DNA of 64,000 nt from Prosopocoilus inquinatus (Eukaryota > Arthropoda > Insecta > Coleoptera > Lucanidae): the NCBI GenBank assembly GCA_036172665.1, contig CM069870.1, forward strand, positions 24,712,001 through 24,776,000. The letters run 5' to 3'. Position numbers and translations under genes: made by a program. Position 1 is the stretch's first letter, and each line of letters starts with the position of its first letter. Of the stretch, positions 34,296-46,006 are shown piece after piece. Under the pieces are notes generated by a model that was not told where the DNA came from, searched no databases, and was given only the letters and a program-made list of their open reading frames with translations.

Positions 34296-35143
34296 CGTAA
34301 AAAGGAATAAAAAATTGAATAGAGTTACCGTGAATTCTGAATTAATAAAAAAAACAAGAATTTGAAGAACAGAGATGTTTCTAGTGAGAAAATTATTAAC
34401 TCGAGAAATAATTTAAAAAAATGAGAAAACAATCAGAAAATTTCAAATTTCCCATTTTTTTTTCTTTTAAATTACATGCATGCTCGATTAAAACATTACC
34501 ATCCACGTTTACACATCAGCTTAACGACGTAATGTAATCAATCGACGGGCGGAAATTTCCAAAAAAAAACAAAAATTGTTCTGGTAAAGAATGCGCGCGC
34601 GCGCCAAATAAATTCGACTCGAAAACAATTTCGTTTTCATTGGGAAACACCTAAGAAGGCTTGCCCATGAGAAAGTAAAAACGTCATCGTTTTGCTTGAG
34701 ACCTGCTTAAAGTTGGTTGAACCCGAGCACACGAATCTAGGTCGATGTAATCTACAACGACGAGAGAAGGACCGACTTATCCAGCCCGGCATGCCGACGT
34801 GTGAGACAGATCACGCCCGATTATATCTCTAGATAGAGAAGTGACAGTGAAAAATAACGAATTAATGGTATTTAGAAACGTATTGTAAGCACCTTCGATA
34901 GATAGTCTCGGAGAGGTTGACGACATCGATTTAGTCGTATGTTGGAACATGAAAAAAAATTAAATAAACAGTTTTTCTCTAATTTAATTTAATTACTTTT
35001 ATAACACTTTCGCTCACGAAGACGAGTGAGAAAACTATTTTTACTTTTAGTTCGCAAATAGCGTATGAATGTGAATTGATAGAAAGTGAAATTCGAACTT
35101 CACTATCAGTCCATGATTCATGACGTCATGATTGATTTCAAAA
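34296..35143. other. Non-coding with an alternating GC tract
   Basis: GCGCGCGCGCGCC at about 34591-34604 is an alternating purine-pyrimidine run. The 34670-34830 stretch is moderately GC-rich without any recognised feature. Confidence 0.45.
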
Positions 35144-35260
35144 GATTTTTTCCTTATAAAAAAGAACTGCTTGTAATTAGAGTCCGGAACTTTCCCGACT
35201 TTGATTTTTTCCTTATTAAAAAAACTGCTTATAATTAGAGTCCGGAACATTCCTGACTTT
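35144..35260 (+). repeat. Tandem duplication, 59-bp period
   Basis: Two copies of GATTTTTTCCTTATNAAAAA...ACTGCTTRTAATTAGAGTCCGGAAC...CGACTTT start at 35144 and 35203. Confidence 0.8.
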
Positions 35261-35575
35261 CCTAAAAAAATGTTAGATTTGTTGTAAAGTTGCGGTAATT
35301 GAGTCCACACGTTAAATCGAAGAAACAACACGTTTCCGGTGGAATTTTTGCCGACTTTTATTAATACTGATACGGCGATCAACAAGAAGAGCGAGAGTGC
35401 CGCCTCTAATCAAAAAAAATTTACGAATTTTATCGCCGAGCAAACGTTTGTTGGCAGCCATAAAAGTTAAATCTAAATATTTCAAAACAGATTTGATAAG
35501 CGTCGCATGGGAAAACGTTAATTAGACATATGCATTTAATAAATAATGCAATCAATTCATCAGTTTTAATTGCAC
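35261..35575. other. Non-coding, nothing recognised
   Basis: AT-rich. Minus-strand frames across 35047-35385 run through the tandem duplication. Confidence 0.45.
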
Positions 35576-36142
35576 ATACAGGGTGCTGCATTTTTAGGAA
35601 ATCCCACGTTAATTTAAAGATGCTCGAACATTGTCTTCTCTAATTAATTTATAGCAGAAGTCCATTTAGGTTTCTTAAAGTGCTCTTCAAGGTGTATCTG
35701 TCTGTGAAGTTTGAAAATTTTTCGTTCCCTCAGTTTCTAGATATCAAAAAAAAAAAAGATTCTGTAACTAAATTCAATTTATTCCAAACCATCAGCACAG
35801 CTTTCATCAATGGTAGTAAAACTGGACAGATAATTAATAAATCTAATCGTTTTTAAAAAAGATTGATGGAAATACCTTTTCCAGAAATTTATTGTAACAT
35901 TTACTGATCAAGTGATGTATAGTTTGGTATAAATTAAATTTCGTCACTGATCTTTTTTAAATATCTCGAAACTGAGCGATTGGACAATTCTCAAACTTCA
36001 CAGACAGATTCGTCTTGAAGAGTACTTTAAAAAAACCTAAGTGGAATTTTGCTGCAAAATAATAAGGGAATCTAATATTCGGGCACCTTCAAATTAACAT
36101 GGGATTTCCTATGTTGCGTTTCGAAACGCAGCACCCTGTATA
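35576..36142. mobile_element. Foldback element with ACAGGGTGCTGC ends
   Basis: The left end ATACAGGGTGCTGC mirrors GCAGCACCCTGTAT at the right. Inner arms include GGAAATCCCACGTTAATTT / AAATTAACATGGGATTTCC and TGTCTGTGAAGTTTGA / TCAAACTTCACAGACA. Length is 567 bases. The right arm carries an extra palindrome (GCGTTTCGAAACGC). Confidence 0.8.
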
Positions 36143-36660
36143 GTAATTTATAAAATTAAAAAACAAACGAATATCTGTATGTACAGTTAAACAAGTGAGA
36201 ATATTCCATTGGAATTCAAGATTGATTGAAGATTTTACATTGTAGGACGCCCACGTCCGTCTGAAATGTCCCTAGCTTTGCTTGTAAATCTTCTAATAAA
36301 TTAATTTAGTTTATTCAGTATTATTTTTGTAGATTGCAAGTTTATTATCCTTGAGGATAAAATTTACTCAAGGCGAACATAATTTAACGTACGAATGTTA
36401 AATTAACTTGTGTCTCGCACGCACATCATTTAAAAACTGTGTCGTAATTTAAATGTATGTTAAAATAGAGATGGTGACAAACAATTCTTAGAAAAAAGAA
36501 ATTCATTTTTACGATTGATAACTAATAAAAAAACAAAAAAGACGTTTCGGCTTTTGACTCCTTGAATGATTTCTGCCGCGTTCTGATTCAGTGATTGATT
36601 CTGGTAAAAAATAAAATTATCAAATTATCAAATTTTTGATGAGCGATTGTTATTATTCGA
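36143..36660. other. Non-coding, nothing recognised
   Basis: AT-rich. TGTAGGACGCCCACGTCCGTCTG near 36242 resembles TGTAGGTCGTAGCCCATGCCCGTCTG near 46201, a shared repeat fragment. Confidence 0.45.
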
Positions 36661-37585
36661 TTAAAATCCTGTTCTCTTTTGACCACGAGATGGCGCTACT
36701 CTGAATGACATCTGTCGTATTTTGATTCTATATTTTGAAATTGATTTAAAAAAAAATTGACAACAAAGCTACAAGACGGAGTGTTTGAAGAAATATTATT
36801 CGATTAAAGTAGATTCCCCTTTTTGGCCAAGAGATGGTGCTCTGAATGATTTCTGTCGCCTTTGATTCTATTTAATTTAATTTTTTGAAACAATTTAAAT
36901 AATTTCAATCTGATGCATATAGCTCTGCATTTAGCTCTAACTTTCAATTTTCTTAAAATAACTCCAAAGGGAGAAGTAGAAATTATTGCTGGGAGTGCGT
37001 GATCCTCGTCATTTGAAATTGAAAAAAAGATAGCGTTCGTTTCACGTCAAGAGATGGCGCTCCAAATAATACCCTAGCCTATGACGCGCTAACTTAAAAT
37101 TTTCAATTTAATTTTCAATTTAATTTTCAAATTAAAAGTTAAAAGGCAGGGTTTTGCTGAAAAAAAAAAACTTCGCGTCATGTCTTGATTATTTTTATTT
37201 TGAAGGTTAATTTTGAAATTAAAACACTGCAAAGTTAGAAGGCCGAAGGAAATTTGTGGGAAACGTTAGCGTGAAAATAAAATAGTTTTCACTTTTGGAC
37301 AACAGATAGGCCATTGAGTGACTCTTACGTGCATAGTTTTTATGATTTTTATGTTTTAGATTTAATAACAAAAAAATTACTTTTACTGAGAATACTAAGA
37401 CGGAAATCGCGTTACTGAAGATCGATTAGGGCAACTTTCATTTTTAAACAAATGAAGTTCTGACTTTCAATTTTCTTAAAATAACGGCAAAGATAGAAAC
37501 AGAAATGATCGCTGATTCTTTCATTTAAAATTTGAGAAAACAGTTTTCATTTTTGGTCAAGAGATGGCGCTCCGAGTAATCTTTT
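36661..37585 (+). repeat. Degenerate tandem repeat bearing CTCF-like GAGATGGCGC motifs
   Basis: Units of about 140-255 bases each contain a variant of TTTTGGTCAAGAGATGGCGCTC followed by NGAATGAT. Motifs lie at about 36683-36696, 36827-36840, 37047-37060, a decayed one near 37305, and 37557-37570. The first (CCACGAGATGGCGC) differs at one position from the vertebrate CTCF core CCASYAGRKGGCRS. Unit spacers share TTTCAATTTTCTTAAAATAAC. Confidence 0.6.
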
Positions 37586-37599
37586 CATGACTTGATTTT

Positions 37600-39460
37600 A
37601 AATGTTTTCAACACTTTCGTCTTTTGGAAAATGTAAACGGCACCGCAGAAAAAACGATAACTTCAAAGGGCCAAGAATAAAAAAAAATGAAAAAAAAATT
37701 ACGATCAAAAATATCACGAAAGAGAATAAAAGAAGAGCAAATGTAGACCGAATGTTTAAGAAAGGAAACGACAACGCACTTGCAAAAATAAACAAAGGAA
37801 AAGCAAAATTTGATTGGCTCGAAACCAACGCGAGGCGCCCAATTCGTATGGAAAAGTAAAAACAGAAATTCATGAAAAGTGTACGAGAAACGAATGACGG
37901 TCGCAATGGAAGAACATAGTCAATGCTACCGCAGATTAAAGATTTCTTTAAAAAAATGATTAGTAACCCGAAGCCGAAGTAATCAGAAAAACAAAAGACG
38001 ATCCGACTATTTTACGAAAGGAAAAAAAAAAGAAAAGCAAATGAAAAACTTTAATTTTTTAAAACAATTAATTAATTGTGTAATTCCTGAAATGTTAAGG
38101 GTTAAACAAATAAATGAAGAACATTTTTGACTAATCACAAAGCAACACAAAACCTGTGGCTGTAATCCAAATAAATAGTTTTCTCACTATTTATTAACAT
38201 TTTTGACGATCAAAAATCCAATCCGGGTGGAGTGCATAGAAACTCTTGTAAGTAAATAAGAAAAACAAATGACGATGGTGACACAAAAAAGAAGAAACGA
38301 ATATTCAAAACTCGTAAATTCAAAATTCTTTTAAAAGTAATTAATAATCTGAAGTAAGAAATGTGAATAAGTAAGTAAAAAAGCAAATGGCGATTATAAT
38401 TAGGAAAGAAATACAATTACAAAAAATAAAAATTCCTACAGAAAGTAAGAAAAACATCATAATTAAAGCAAAACAAAACAAACACAAACACTCGGAACGA
38501 ACTGTAGACTTAATATTTTCTCGGAAAATAAGAAGGAAAAAAAAACAAACGACGACCGTAATTATGTATCCGTGAAAGAAACTCAATTATAGAAAATAGA
38601 GATGAAATAAAAGTAACTAAAAACATATGATGATCGTAATGTTTAAGAAAAAAATAATAATTTCTGAAATATAGAAAATAAACAATAAGTTGCTGATTCG
38701 AAACTACTTAAAGACAGTCAATTCAAATTACAAAATAAAAATAAAAAATTCTGAAGAAAGTAAGGAAAACAAATGACGGCGATAATAAAAAAAAGCCAGA
38801 ACTCGTGTAACGAATAGCAGATTTAAAATTTCTTCTTCAAGAAACACTATACTATAATAATCCGAAGTAGGTACATGAGTAAGAAGAAAAACAAACGACG
38901 ATTGTAATTATTTGCGAAAGAAATTCAATTTCAGATGATTTAGTAGGTAGATGACACAGAAATTAATTTAAAATAAAACAGTTAAAGATGACATTTTGCA
39001 AAAACGTAAATGGGTTGGAAATATGTAGAAACGTAGAACGATAACTTCAAGAGGAAAAGAAGGAAAGGACGGACAACAAAATCAAACGACGATGGTAAAA
39101 TTCACGAAAGAGAAAAAAGATTTCGGAAGACATATAAAATAAACAAAAAAGGACAAAACTACTGTGAACAGTAATAAGAGTAAAAACAAAAAAAAAAACA
39201 AGAGGTGAGAGAAAAGGTGATGATTTCAGATTTGGAAACAGTCGATAAACAAACGACGACTGTCGCAAAGAAAATTCAAAAGGCAATGAAGACATAAATT
39301 TTAAAATAATCCACAAACAGGGACGTTCGACAAAACAAAAAAAAACAAAACCATAAATAAACCTATTTTCACTGCTTTTAATAAAGTGTTTTCAATTTAA
39401 TTTATTATTTTATTATAAAGTTACTAGTCTAAACAATTATTATTTAATTATTGTCAAGAA
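37600..39460 (+). repeat. A-rich array of the ACAAAYGACGATCGT motif (second territory)
   Basis: Same composition and motif as 22.7-25.6 kb; for example GACGGTCGC near 37899, GACGATGG near 38271, GACGACCGTAATTA near 38549 and GACGATTGTAATTA near 38897. Lysine- and asparagine-rich frames here are products of composition. Confidence 0.7.
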
Positions 39461-40056
39461 ATTAAAGAACGAAAGCATGTACGAAGGAAACGGCGAATAA
39501 AAAAAAACAAAACACAAAATGTGCAAAAATCAAGACTGCCAAGAGAACAAAAAAAAAACAAACCAAAACCAGAATTTCTGGAGTAGATCTAATCGCCAAC
39601 GGGCAGAAAACAAAAGAAGAAACTGTATGAAATTCAATAAAAAGAAAAAAAAAGCAAAGAAAATTCGATTCAGTGCTGCCAAGCTGGAAATAACATTGCT
39701 CTTCCAAATTATGTCTCAAATATTCCTAAAAGTGAACTAGACAAAAAAGTAAATAAACAAATACAAGTGATTTGTCATGTTTTGCAAAATTTTGAGTCAT
39801 TATATTCCATAAATTATTCTAACTAAAAGTCGATTACAAAACAAAAAAGGTATTTATGCAAAATTATAATAATAATACGTCAAAGTACATAAATCCCCCA
39901 CCCCAAGAATATCCCTAAATAATATTTCTCCTTAAAACAAAACCTCAATCCTCAAATAAAATCCCTCAATTGGCAACACAGACTTGATTTTCACGTTTGT
40001 TTGATTTTCGTTGTAAATCGTTTTGATTTTTCTTGCTTATAAGATGAAATCAAGAC
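39461..40056. other. Non-coding, nothing recognised
   Basis: A-rich continuation without the motif. Confidence 0.5.
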
Positions 40057-40450
40057 ATACAGGGTGTTCCACTTAAGGTTGCAAAAAACCACCAAGTCTC
40101 TGACGTCATTTGTTTGGAAGATATTTGCATTTGTTTTAAGTACTGCAAGAGCGATATTTTTTTTAAATAGTTGAACAACGCAAAAACTGTTTAGAATAGA
40201 CCCTATGTATGGTACACACAGTCACATTAAAATTCAGTCCAGAATCTGAAAAAGTAAAAATATAGAGTGTTTTATTTAAAATAATGAGGTGACCTAACGC
40301 CCAGGCTAAACGAAACACTCTGTATCCGTCAGCCTAATTTTAAAATATGCTCCATGTGATACAGTGAAAGTTTCATTTGAAACATTTTTTCGTAAAATTA
40401 GTAACAGTAGAGGTATGAAAGAATCCGCTTTAAGTGGGACACCCTGTATA
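40057..40450. mobile_element. Foldback element with ACAGGGTGTTCCACTTAAGG end
   Basis: The left end ATACAGGGTGTTCCACTTAA mirrors TTTAAGTGGGACACCCTGTAT at the right. 394 bases, non-coding. A lone right end of the same family lies at 18110-18155. Confidence 0.75.
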
Positions 40451-41092
40451 TTAAATTAATTAAAATAGGAGTAACAAAAATGATAATGAAGAAATAAAAA
40501 AAATACCGTATTTGACTTTGAAAGGTTTTGCGTCGCATGTCTCATTAAAAATGCATTTAAAAAAAGGAGAAATGAAAAGAAACAAATGAAAGTTTGATTT
40601 TCCAAAGCTCCACGACGGAAATCGTCGATGTTTCATTTCTTCTCAGCGTATCTTACTTATTTTGTTTAGAACTTCAGTTGTTACCAGATGAAAACGAATC
40701 GACGATCGTCTTTTGTTTTCTGATCATCGTATTTTGCATTTTGTCGTTTCTTGTTTCTTCTTACCTAATTAATTTTTGTACTATATTGGGCGTGTCTTTT
40801 TATGCAATTAATGCAATTTCGTCAAAATTGTAGAATCCTTACTTTCAGGGAAATGTGACAGGCTGTTACTGTTTCGAAAACGTCCGACATTCGTTACTTT
40901 ATTTAAAAAAAATAATGAAGCACGAAACAATTGTCGACACTTGCGCCTGCACGTCATCGCCCCCAATAGCTTCCAGAAATACTTATTCTGTGAAGCACGG
41001 AGGATTTTTGTATTTTGGACTTGGACCTAAGTGAGCCAATTCCTTTTTGTCCTAAAAAAAATTTGAATTTTCAAAATCTTCTTATACAGGAT
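40451..41092. other. Non-coding, nothing recognised
   Basis: Includes one frame at 40594-40833 (79 codons) with a hydrophobic translation but no family resemblance. It begins and ends in AT-rich DNA and contains GACGATCGTCTTTTG near 40703, the window-wide motif. Confidence 0.45.
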
Positions 41093-41245
41093 GATCCAGA
41101 ATAAGTATCCGACCCGTTAGGAGCGTATTAACTGAGGTCATGCAAGTCGAAATTGCAAGGAATAAATCTATCTGAGGCATTGCAAAAATTAAACTTCTTT
41201 GAATCCAAAATGGAAATCATGATTCATTTCTTCATGACAGTGGTC

Positions 41246-42097
41246 ACAATAAAAATGCCGGTCACGTCACAATGATTGGTCATTTTAAAAATGACCTTGT
41301 GTACTATACACGACCATCATTTTAATAAATTACCGTCAGAGACACATGCAAGTAGGCGTATGGGCATGAACCTCAAGTACCTCAAGAAAAATATGAACAA
41401 GGTCCTTCACTAGTACTTATGTACTTCAGTGGTCATGGAAATATACCCAAAAAAAAGAAACAAATTAAATTAATTGTGAAACGTGAAGAGGTCTACTCAA
41501 CAAGTTCAAATATACCGACACTGATAAAGATTCGAATTCTAATGTCAAAGGAAATAAAATTAAAAAAATCAAATAATACGATTTACTGAATAGCTCTTTT
41601 ATTGAAAGAATAAACATTTGCTTCTTCTTCAATTTTGTTCGCTTTGTTATTTTCAAACTTTCTTGTCATTAAAGGGGAAACAGTGTCGAATCGTATCTCC
41701 AACACTGAAGGGTACCTGAAGTGGATACCGACCTTCACCGACCGCGGTGCGAATGCACGACCTCTCGATTGCAAGACTGGTCCCCTTACCACTTAAACCG
41801 TTCAGGCGTTAATAAACAAATAATAAGCTTATTTAGCTAAAAGATTTTAATTTCAGTTGTAGATATGTTGTATGCCTTGTCTATAAATAGTAAGAATTTA
41901 AGAAATTGTAGAGTATTACCTTTGTTGTTTTGTAAAAATTTGTATTTATTTCATTTAATATGCGTATACATAAAAGTGCGCCTGTTTAAGGTTAAACGGA
42001 TGATAATGACTTCAAAATTACCGTCATTTATACTTAAATGACCAAAATGACGTCACGATTTTAAATGACCATCATTTTACATCACTAATTCCACACC
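41246..42097. mobile_element. Insertion inside the 41093-42289 element
   Basis: Imperfect inverted segments CACGTCACAATGATTGGTCA (41265) and TGACCAAAATGACGTCACG (42040) and GGTCATTTT/AAATGACC lie near its ends. TTCAT occurs on both outer sides and could be a target duplication. It contains the tRNA-like segment below. Confidence 0.45.
41670..41808 (-). mobile_element. tRNA-derived SINE-like fragment
   Basis: On the minus strand from 41808: GAACGGTTTAAGTGGTAAGG resembles a D-arm with an A box, CAGTCTTGCAATCGAGAGG an anticodon arm, and GTGCATTCGCACC a T-arm with a B box. The T-stem pairs (GTGC/GCAC). There is no good acceptor stem or CCA region, and non-tRNA sequence follows, so a SINE head is likelier than a functional tRNA gene. 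Confidence 0.45.
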
Positions 42098-42289
42098 AGT
42101 TCATTGCTCTTATGACGCAGTACACCTGTACTAGTGCCCATCAACCAAATTGTATCTGAATCTTTAATGCATTTTATTTCAAGAACTATAAATATTAGAC
42201 CCCCTATGCATATAGACTTTTTGCTTTTTTTTTCTCTGTGTACTGCGTCTGGTTAACGGGTCGGACACTTATTTTGAATCACCCAGTAT

Positions 42290-42527
42290 TGGACTAAATA
42301 AATGCAACTCTGTAGAGTGCTTAGGGCAATCTATGGCTTAAAGTTACAAGTCCCGAAGGGCTTAAATTATTGGAATACCATCCTGTTGAATGGTCACTTT
42401 GGGGATGGGATACGCCCTGCCCACTGATCTAATTTTCCTTAATAGAAATTTGCTATCGTGTGCTCGCCCTAAATACAGCCTCATTGATAAACACCAAACG
42501 AAAAAATTACTGTGAAGAAACTAACTG
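42290..42527. other. Non-coding, nothing recognised
   Basis: Short stretch between two mobile elements. Confidence 0.5.
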
Positions 42528-44075
42528 CAGTAAAATTTTGATTAACCGATGCTTGATTAATTCATGCAGACGTAAATCCGTACAATCGAATTCATTTATT
42601 AGCGGCACTTAAAAAGCGTTGTCATACATAAATTGCACTGTTTTTAATTATACTTACTTCTCCATAAAAGAATAGAAGGTGATGAACAGACAATAAAAAA
42701 CATTGAACATTATAAACAGATATAACAAGATTATTAACATCGTAATCATATCTATACTACTTAATTCCAGAAGTGTGTAATTCTTGTTTGCTTGCACTTT
42801 TTTTTCGCGATTAAAATTATTACCTATTCTTTCAAGCGCCTCAGTGCAACTATTTCAATAATTTGAGCATTATTTTCTTCTGCCCATTGTAGACAAATAT
42901 TTAAGCTATTCAGAGCATCTTCGTGTTAACGAGGTTTTGGGGACCAGTGAAAGGAGCATGTTCCTCTTCTGAAGGCAGGTCTTCGTCTGCGATGATCATC
43001 GTCTCCATCTATTCACTCATTTTTTTCTAGTTCTGTAACATGATCACCACTTTGTATGAGATTGTTTAACATAGTTGCCATGTCTTCGGTTTCTTTTTGT
43101 CCTGATTCTAATGACGCTGCGATCAACTTTTCTCTCAATACGCTTAATGGAAGAAGGTCATCGGAGTCTGTAATAAACGAGGAAGAATGTTGGTCCAACA
43201 CATTTCTAGAACTTTTTCGGATATGTTCTCCGAAGAATTATATAAAAGGAATACTGCATCCTTTAATGTGAAAGCTTTTAGGCATTTTGATATGTCTTCT
43301 TCTTCAGATGTTAACCAATGTTTCAAGAGATCTTTGCGATATCTAAGTTTCGTTAAACAAACTGTATTTTGATCCATTGACTGAATCAAAGGAGTGCAAT
43401 TCGGTGATAGGAAAACAGCAGAAATATTGCCGTCTTCGCTTTTTAGTTCTTCCTCCTTCAGGTGATGGAGCGTTGTCTAATATTAATAAAGCTTTAGATG
43501 GTAAATTATTGTTTCTCGAAAATGCTTTTACTTGTTTAGTAAATGATCCGTGAAACCATTGAGAAAACAATGCCGATGTCATCCATGCATTGTTAGTTGC
43601 TGCATATTCAACTGGCAGTTGCGGATTTTTGAATGATCGATGAGTTTTTGATTTTCCAATAACTAACAATGGAGTTTATGAGTTCCATCGGCATTTGTAC
43701 AGGCAAGAAACGTTACTCTTTTCTTGCTTGTCTTTCTGCCAGGTGTTTTCTCCTTGGAATGTGCTGATGTTTTATCCGGCAGTAATTTCCAAAATAAATT
43801 TCCTTACTGAACTATAGGACTACACTGAGGAACCACAGTGGTGCAATACATACGAAAATGCGACACAGTTCGAGGGGAAACCCCCAAAAACGTATGTACA
43901 TATGCAGGGGAACTACATTCTAAATTTAGAATGCTGAATTGCATATATTACACAATGATCCGGATAACAGAAACACCAGCATTCCGGATAACAATATACA
44001 ATATGCAAAAAATAATTGATCCGAATAACTGCTGAATCCGGAAAACTAAAGATCCGGATAATCACAATTCTACTG
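42528..44075 (-). mobile_element. pogo/Tigger-like DNA transposon, decayed
   Basis: Terminal inverted repeats CAGTAAAATTTTGATTAACC (42528) and, on the minus strand from 44075, CAGTAGAATTGTGATTATCC agree at 17 of 20 positions and have the Tigger/pogo form. TA follows at 44076-44077, but the left flank is TG, so the TA target duplication is not intact. Subterminal CCGGATAA-type repeats recur between 43965 and 44060. At 1.55 kb it is shorter than intact family members (about 2-2.5 kb) because the N-terminal coding half is missing. Confidence 0.8.
42824..43808 (-). pseudogene. pogo/Tigger-type DDE transposase pseudogene (C-terminal half)
   Basis: On the minus strand, LFWKLLPDKTSA is followed by TSKKRVTFLACTNADGTHKL, LVIGKSKTHRSFKN, AWMTSALFSQWF and LLILDNAPS (second catalytic Asp), then IQSMDQNTV (third catalytic position) and a C-terminal NICLQWAEENNAQIIEIVALRR ending at a stop at 42826-42824. 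This order matches the DDE domain and tail of Tigger/jerky-type transposases. The DET of the first Asp and the whole HTH/CENP-B N-terminal domain are absent. There is a one-base deletion near 43673, frame changes near 43385 and 43180, and stops around 43013 and 42917. It cannot encode an active enzyme. Confidence 0.85.
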
Positions 44076-44379
44076 TATGTATAAAGTAGCTTTAAACTAT
44101 TTTTATTAGAATGTTATTCAAAAATAAATTTTATTCTCATTGTCTAAAAGCCAAAAATATGGAATATTTTGATAAGCAATCCAAATAACCAAAAAACGAT
44201 TTTTCCTTTGTTTTTCTTTTTATCCGTACCACATCTTATAAATTTATAAATCGGAAAGATAGACGTCACTTTCTCTAAACTATTTGTTCATGTGAAGTAT
44301 AACCTCCTCAAAGAAATTATAATATAACGAAACTGTAACTCTCACGTCGCCTACGAGAAACAAATGAAAACGTCCTATT
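44076..44379. other. Non-coding, nothing recognised
   Basis: AT-rich flank of the transposon. Confidence 0.5.
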
Positions 44380-44900
44380 TGTAAACAAAAGCACGCCGCG
44401 GAATAACATCACGTAATTTCATCATTCACAACAACATGCAAAGCATTACTCTTCCAATTTTCCCCGCGAAGCTCCCTAGGGCAATTTAAATGAACTCCGG
44501 GGAAACCGGGGTTGAAACCCTCAGCTCCGGAGGAGCACGTGGTAATTTTCCTGGAATTTTGAAGGCCAAGTGCGCGGCACGCTGCTGAATCGATTCAATG
44601 AAAGCTGAAAGCAAGCAGCGGCCCAGGAGTGCGCGCATTATTGCGGCCGTAATTCACCGCATCGCCGTCAGATGTCGGATAGTACCGACACGCGGCCACC
44701 AAGCGTGCGTAGCCTGAACTACTGCGAAATGAATGAGTTACTAATATACACCACACATACGGAGCGGCACAAATTTACTATTACGTGGTGTGTAGTATTT
44801 TCTTTCCTCAATGAGACTAGAATGAGACGAGCGCGAGCGCCACGCATTAGCGGATTCGTGTTTTAACAACTGCACGTTACAACAACATTTATTGCTGCAT
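44380..44900. promoter_or_regulatory. CpG-rich block of unknown role
   Basis: GC and CpG are clearly elevated (for example GCGCGGCACGCTGCTG, GCGGCCGTAATTCACCGC and ACACGCGGCCACC). A 64-codon frame starts at 44672 but resembles no family. Candidate promoter or regulatory region; no adjacent coding exon identified. Confidence 0.35.
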
Positions 44901-45602
44901 CGTGAATAAATATTTCTGCGAGGATAACTGTTTCTCAATGGCTTATCTTTTTTTTTAATGTACGACGTATACTATAATTTGAAACGTAAAAGACGAAATG
45001 AAAAACCTTCAAGCGCGATGAAAAAAATGACCGAGCCTGCACTTTCATCGCTGTTTAAAAGCTCTTGCGAGATTTTAATGAACGGTGTAGACCAACAAAC
45101 AAATTAATAGTGACTTTTGCAATCGGCTAAACACTTATTCTTTCTTGCGTTGCAAGCCGTAAATGCGAAGCACTATTTACTAAGGAGGTCATATTTACCT
45201 ACTTAACAATAATTGAAATATGCATACGTTCAGATTTCCGATTTTGCATCGTATATAAACGTTTTCCTCAGTAAAAGCGAAAGTACGGAAACGAAAAAAA
45301 AAGTTAAACCTGCTGGGATGTATTTGAAGAGGTTGTATTACAAAAAACCTACCTACAGATAAACAATAATTTTGCCACCTTTCGTTCAGTACAAGGAATT
45401 AAATAATTGGGGTGAGTGATGATCACAATCCGGGAAATTCCAGACGTATCTAGAACGTACGACTTTTTTTTAAAGATGCAGGCAACAATGGAGTATGCAC
45501 GTTAAATCGCACAAACTTTACTTATGACCCCGTTCTGCATCCATCACAATAAAAAAAAAAACATCGCGTTCAATAAAAAAGATTGATAATACGGCTTCTA
45601 AT
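44901..45602. other. Non-coding, nothing recognised
   Basis: AT-rich; no element ends or coding evidence. Confidence 0.5.
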
Positions 45603-45700
45603 CAGTGCCGGATTTAGGGCTTTCGGTGCCTCGGTCTAAAAAGTTTTAGCGCCCTTTTCATAAGACGACATACTATTAAATTTATGTCGGTATTGTTGCT
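45603..45700 (+). mobile_element. Transposon terminus of the CAGTGCCGGATTTAG type
   Basis: CAGTGCCGGATTTAGGGC is a recurrent insect DNA-transposon/MITE end. The partner end was not found. Confidence 0.4.
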
Positions 45701-45779
45701 AACTTTGATTATAAAGGGTACAAATGCGGTTAAATTAGCAAACTACTAGTATTCTTCAAATCTATTGCCATGATGCAGT

Positions 45780-45895
45780 CAGAAAAACAACTGAGCATCG
45801 CGTTTACGAGATAAAGACAAACGACACCTTGTTTAAATGGAACAACCTGTATACTGTCTTACCAATCTATAGATAATAAAATACTTAATTAAAAT
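45780..45895 (+). repeat. Dispersed repeat, copy 1
   Basis: CAACTGAGCATCGCGTTTAC through GGAACAACCTGTATACTGTC to AAAATACTTAATTAAAATT. It is repeated with few changes at 47013-47130, 1.2 kb to the right in the same orientation. GGAACAACCTGTATA looks like an element end. Confidence 0.8.
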
Positions 45896-46006
45896 TTTGA
45901 TTCTTTACAAATTCTTTAAAAGGCCTTGTACGTTCATCAGTCTTATTTGTACACACCTAAACGAATTAAAAAATTTAAAAAGCAAATACAAATAACATTT
46001 GCACAG

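Larger units (their letters stand above)
41093..42289. mobile_element. Foldback element, 'AACCCGTTAGGA' family (copy 2), interrupted
   Basis: Ends TATACAGGATGATCCAGAAT and TCGGACACTTATTTTGAATC match copy 1 at 31012-31379. After GATTCATTTC the match stops, and it resumes at GTTCATTGCTCTTATGAC near 42102. The intervening ~860 bases are a second insertion with its own inverted ends (next entry). Confidence 0.75.

Noticed and set aside
37602..37906. Overlapping Lys-rich (plus) and hydrophobic (minus) frames
   Set aside because: Mutual shadows in a repeat array; no domain.
41738..41808. A functional tRNA gene
   Set aside because: A and B box-like parts are present, but the acceptor stem does not pair and the sequence continues into non-tRNA repeat; a SINE head explains it better.
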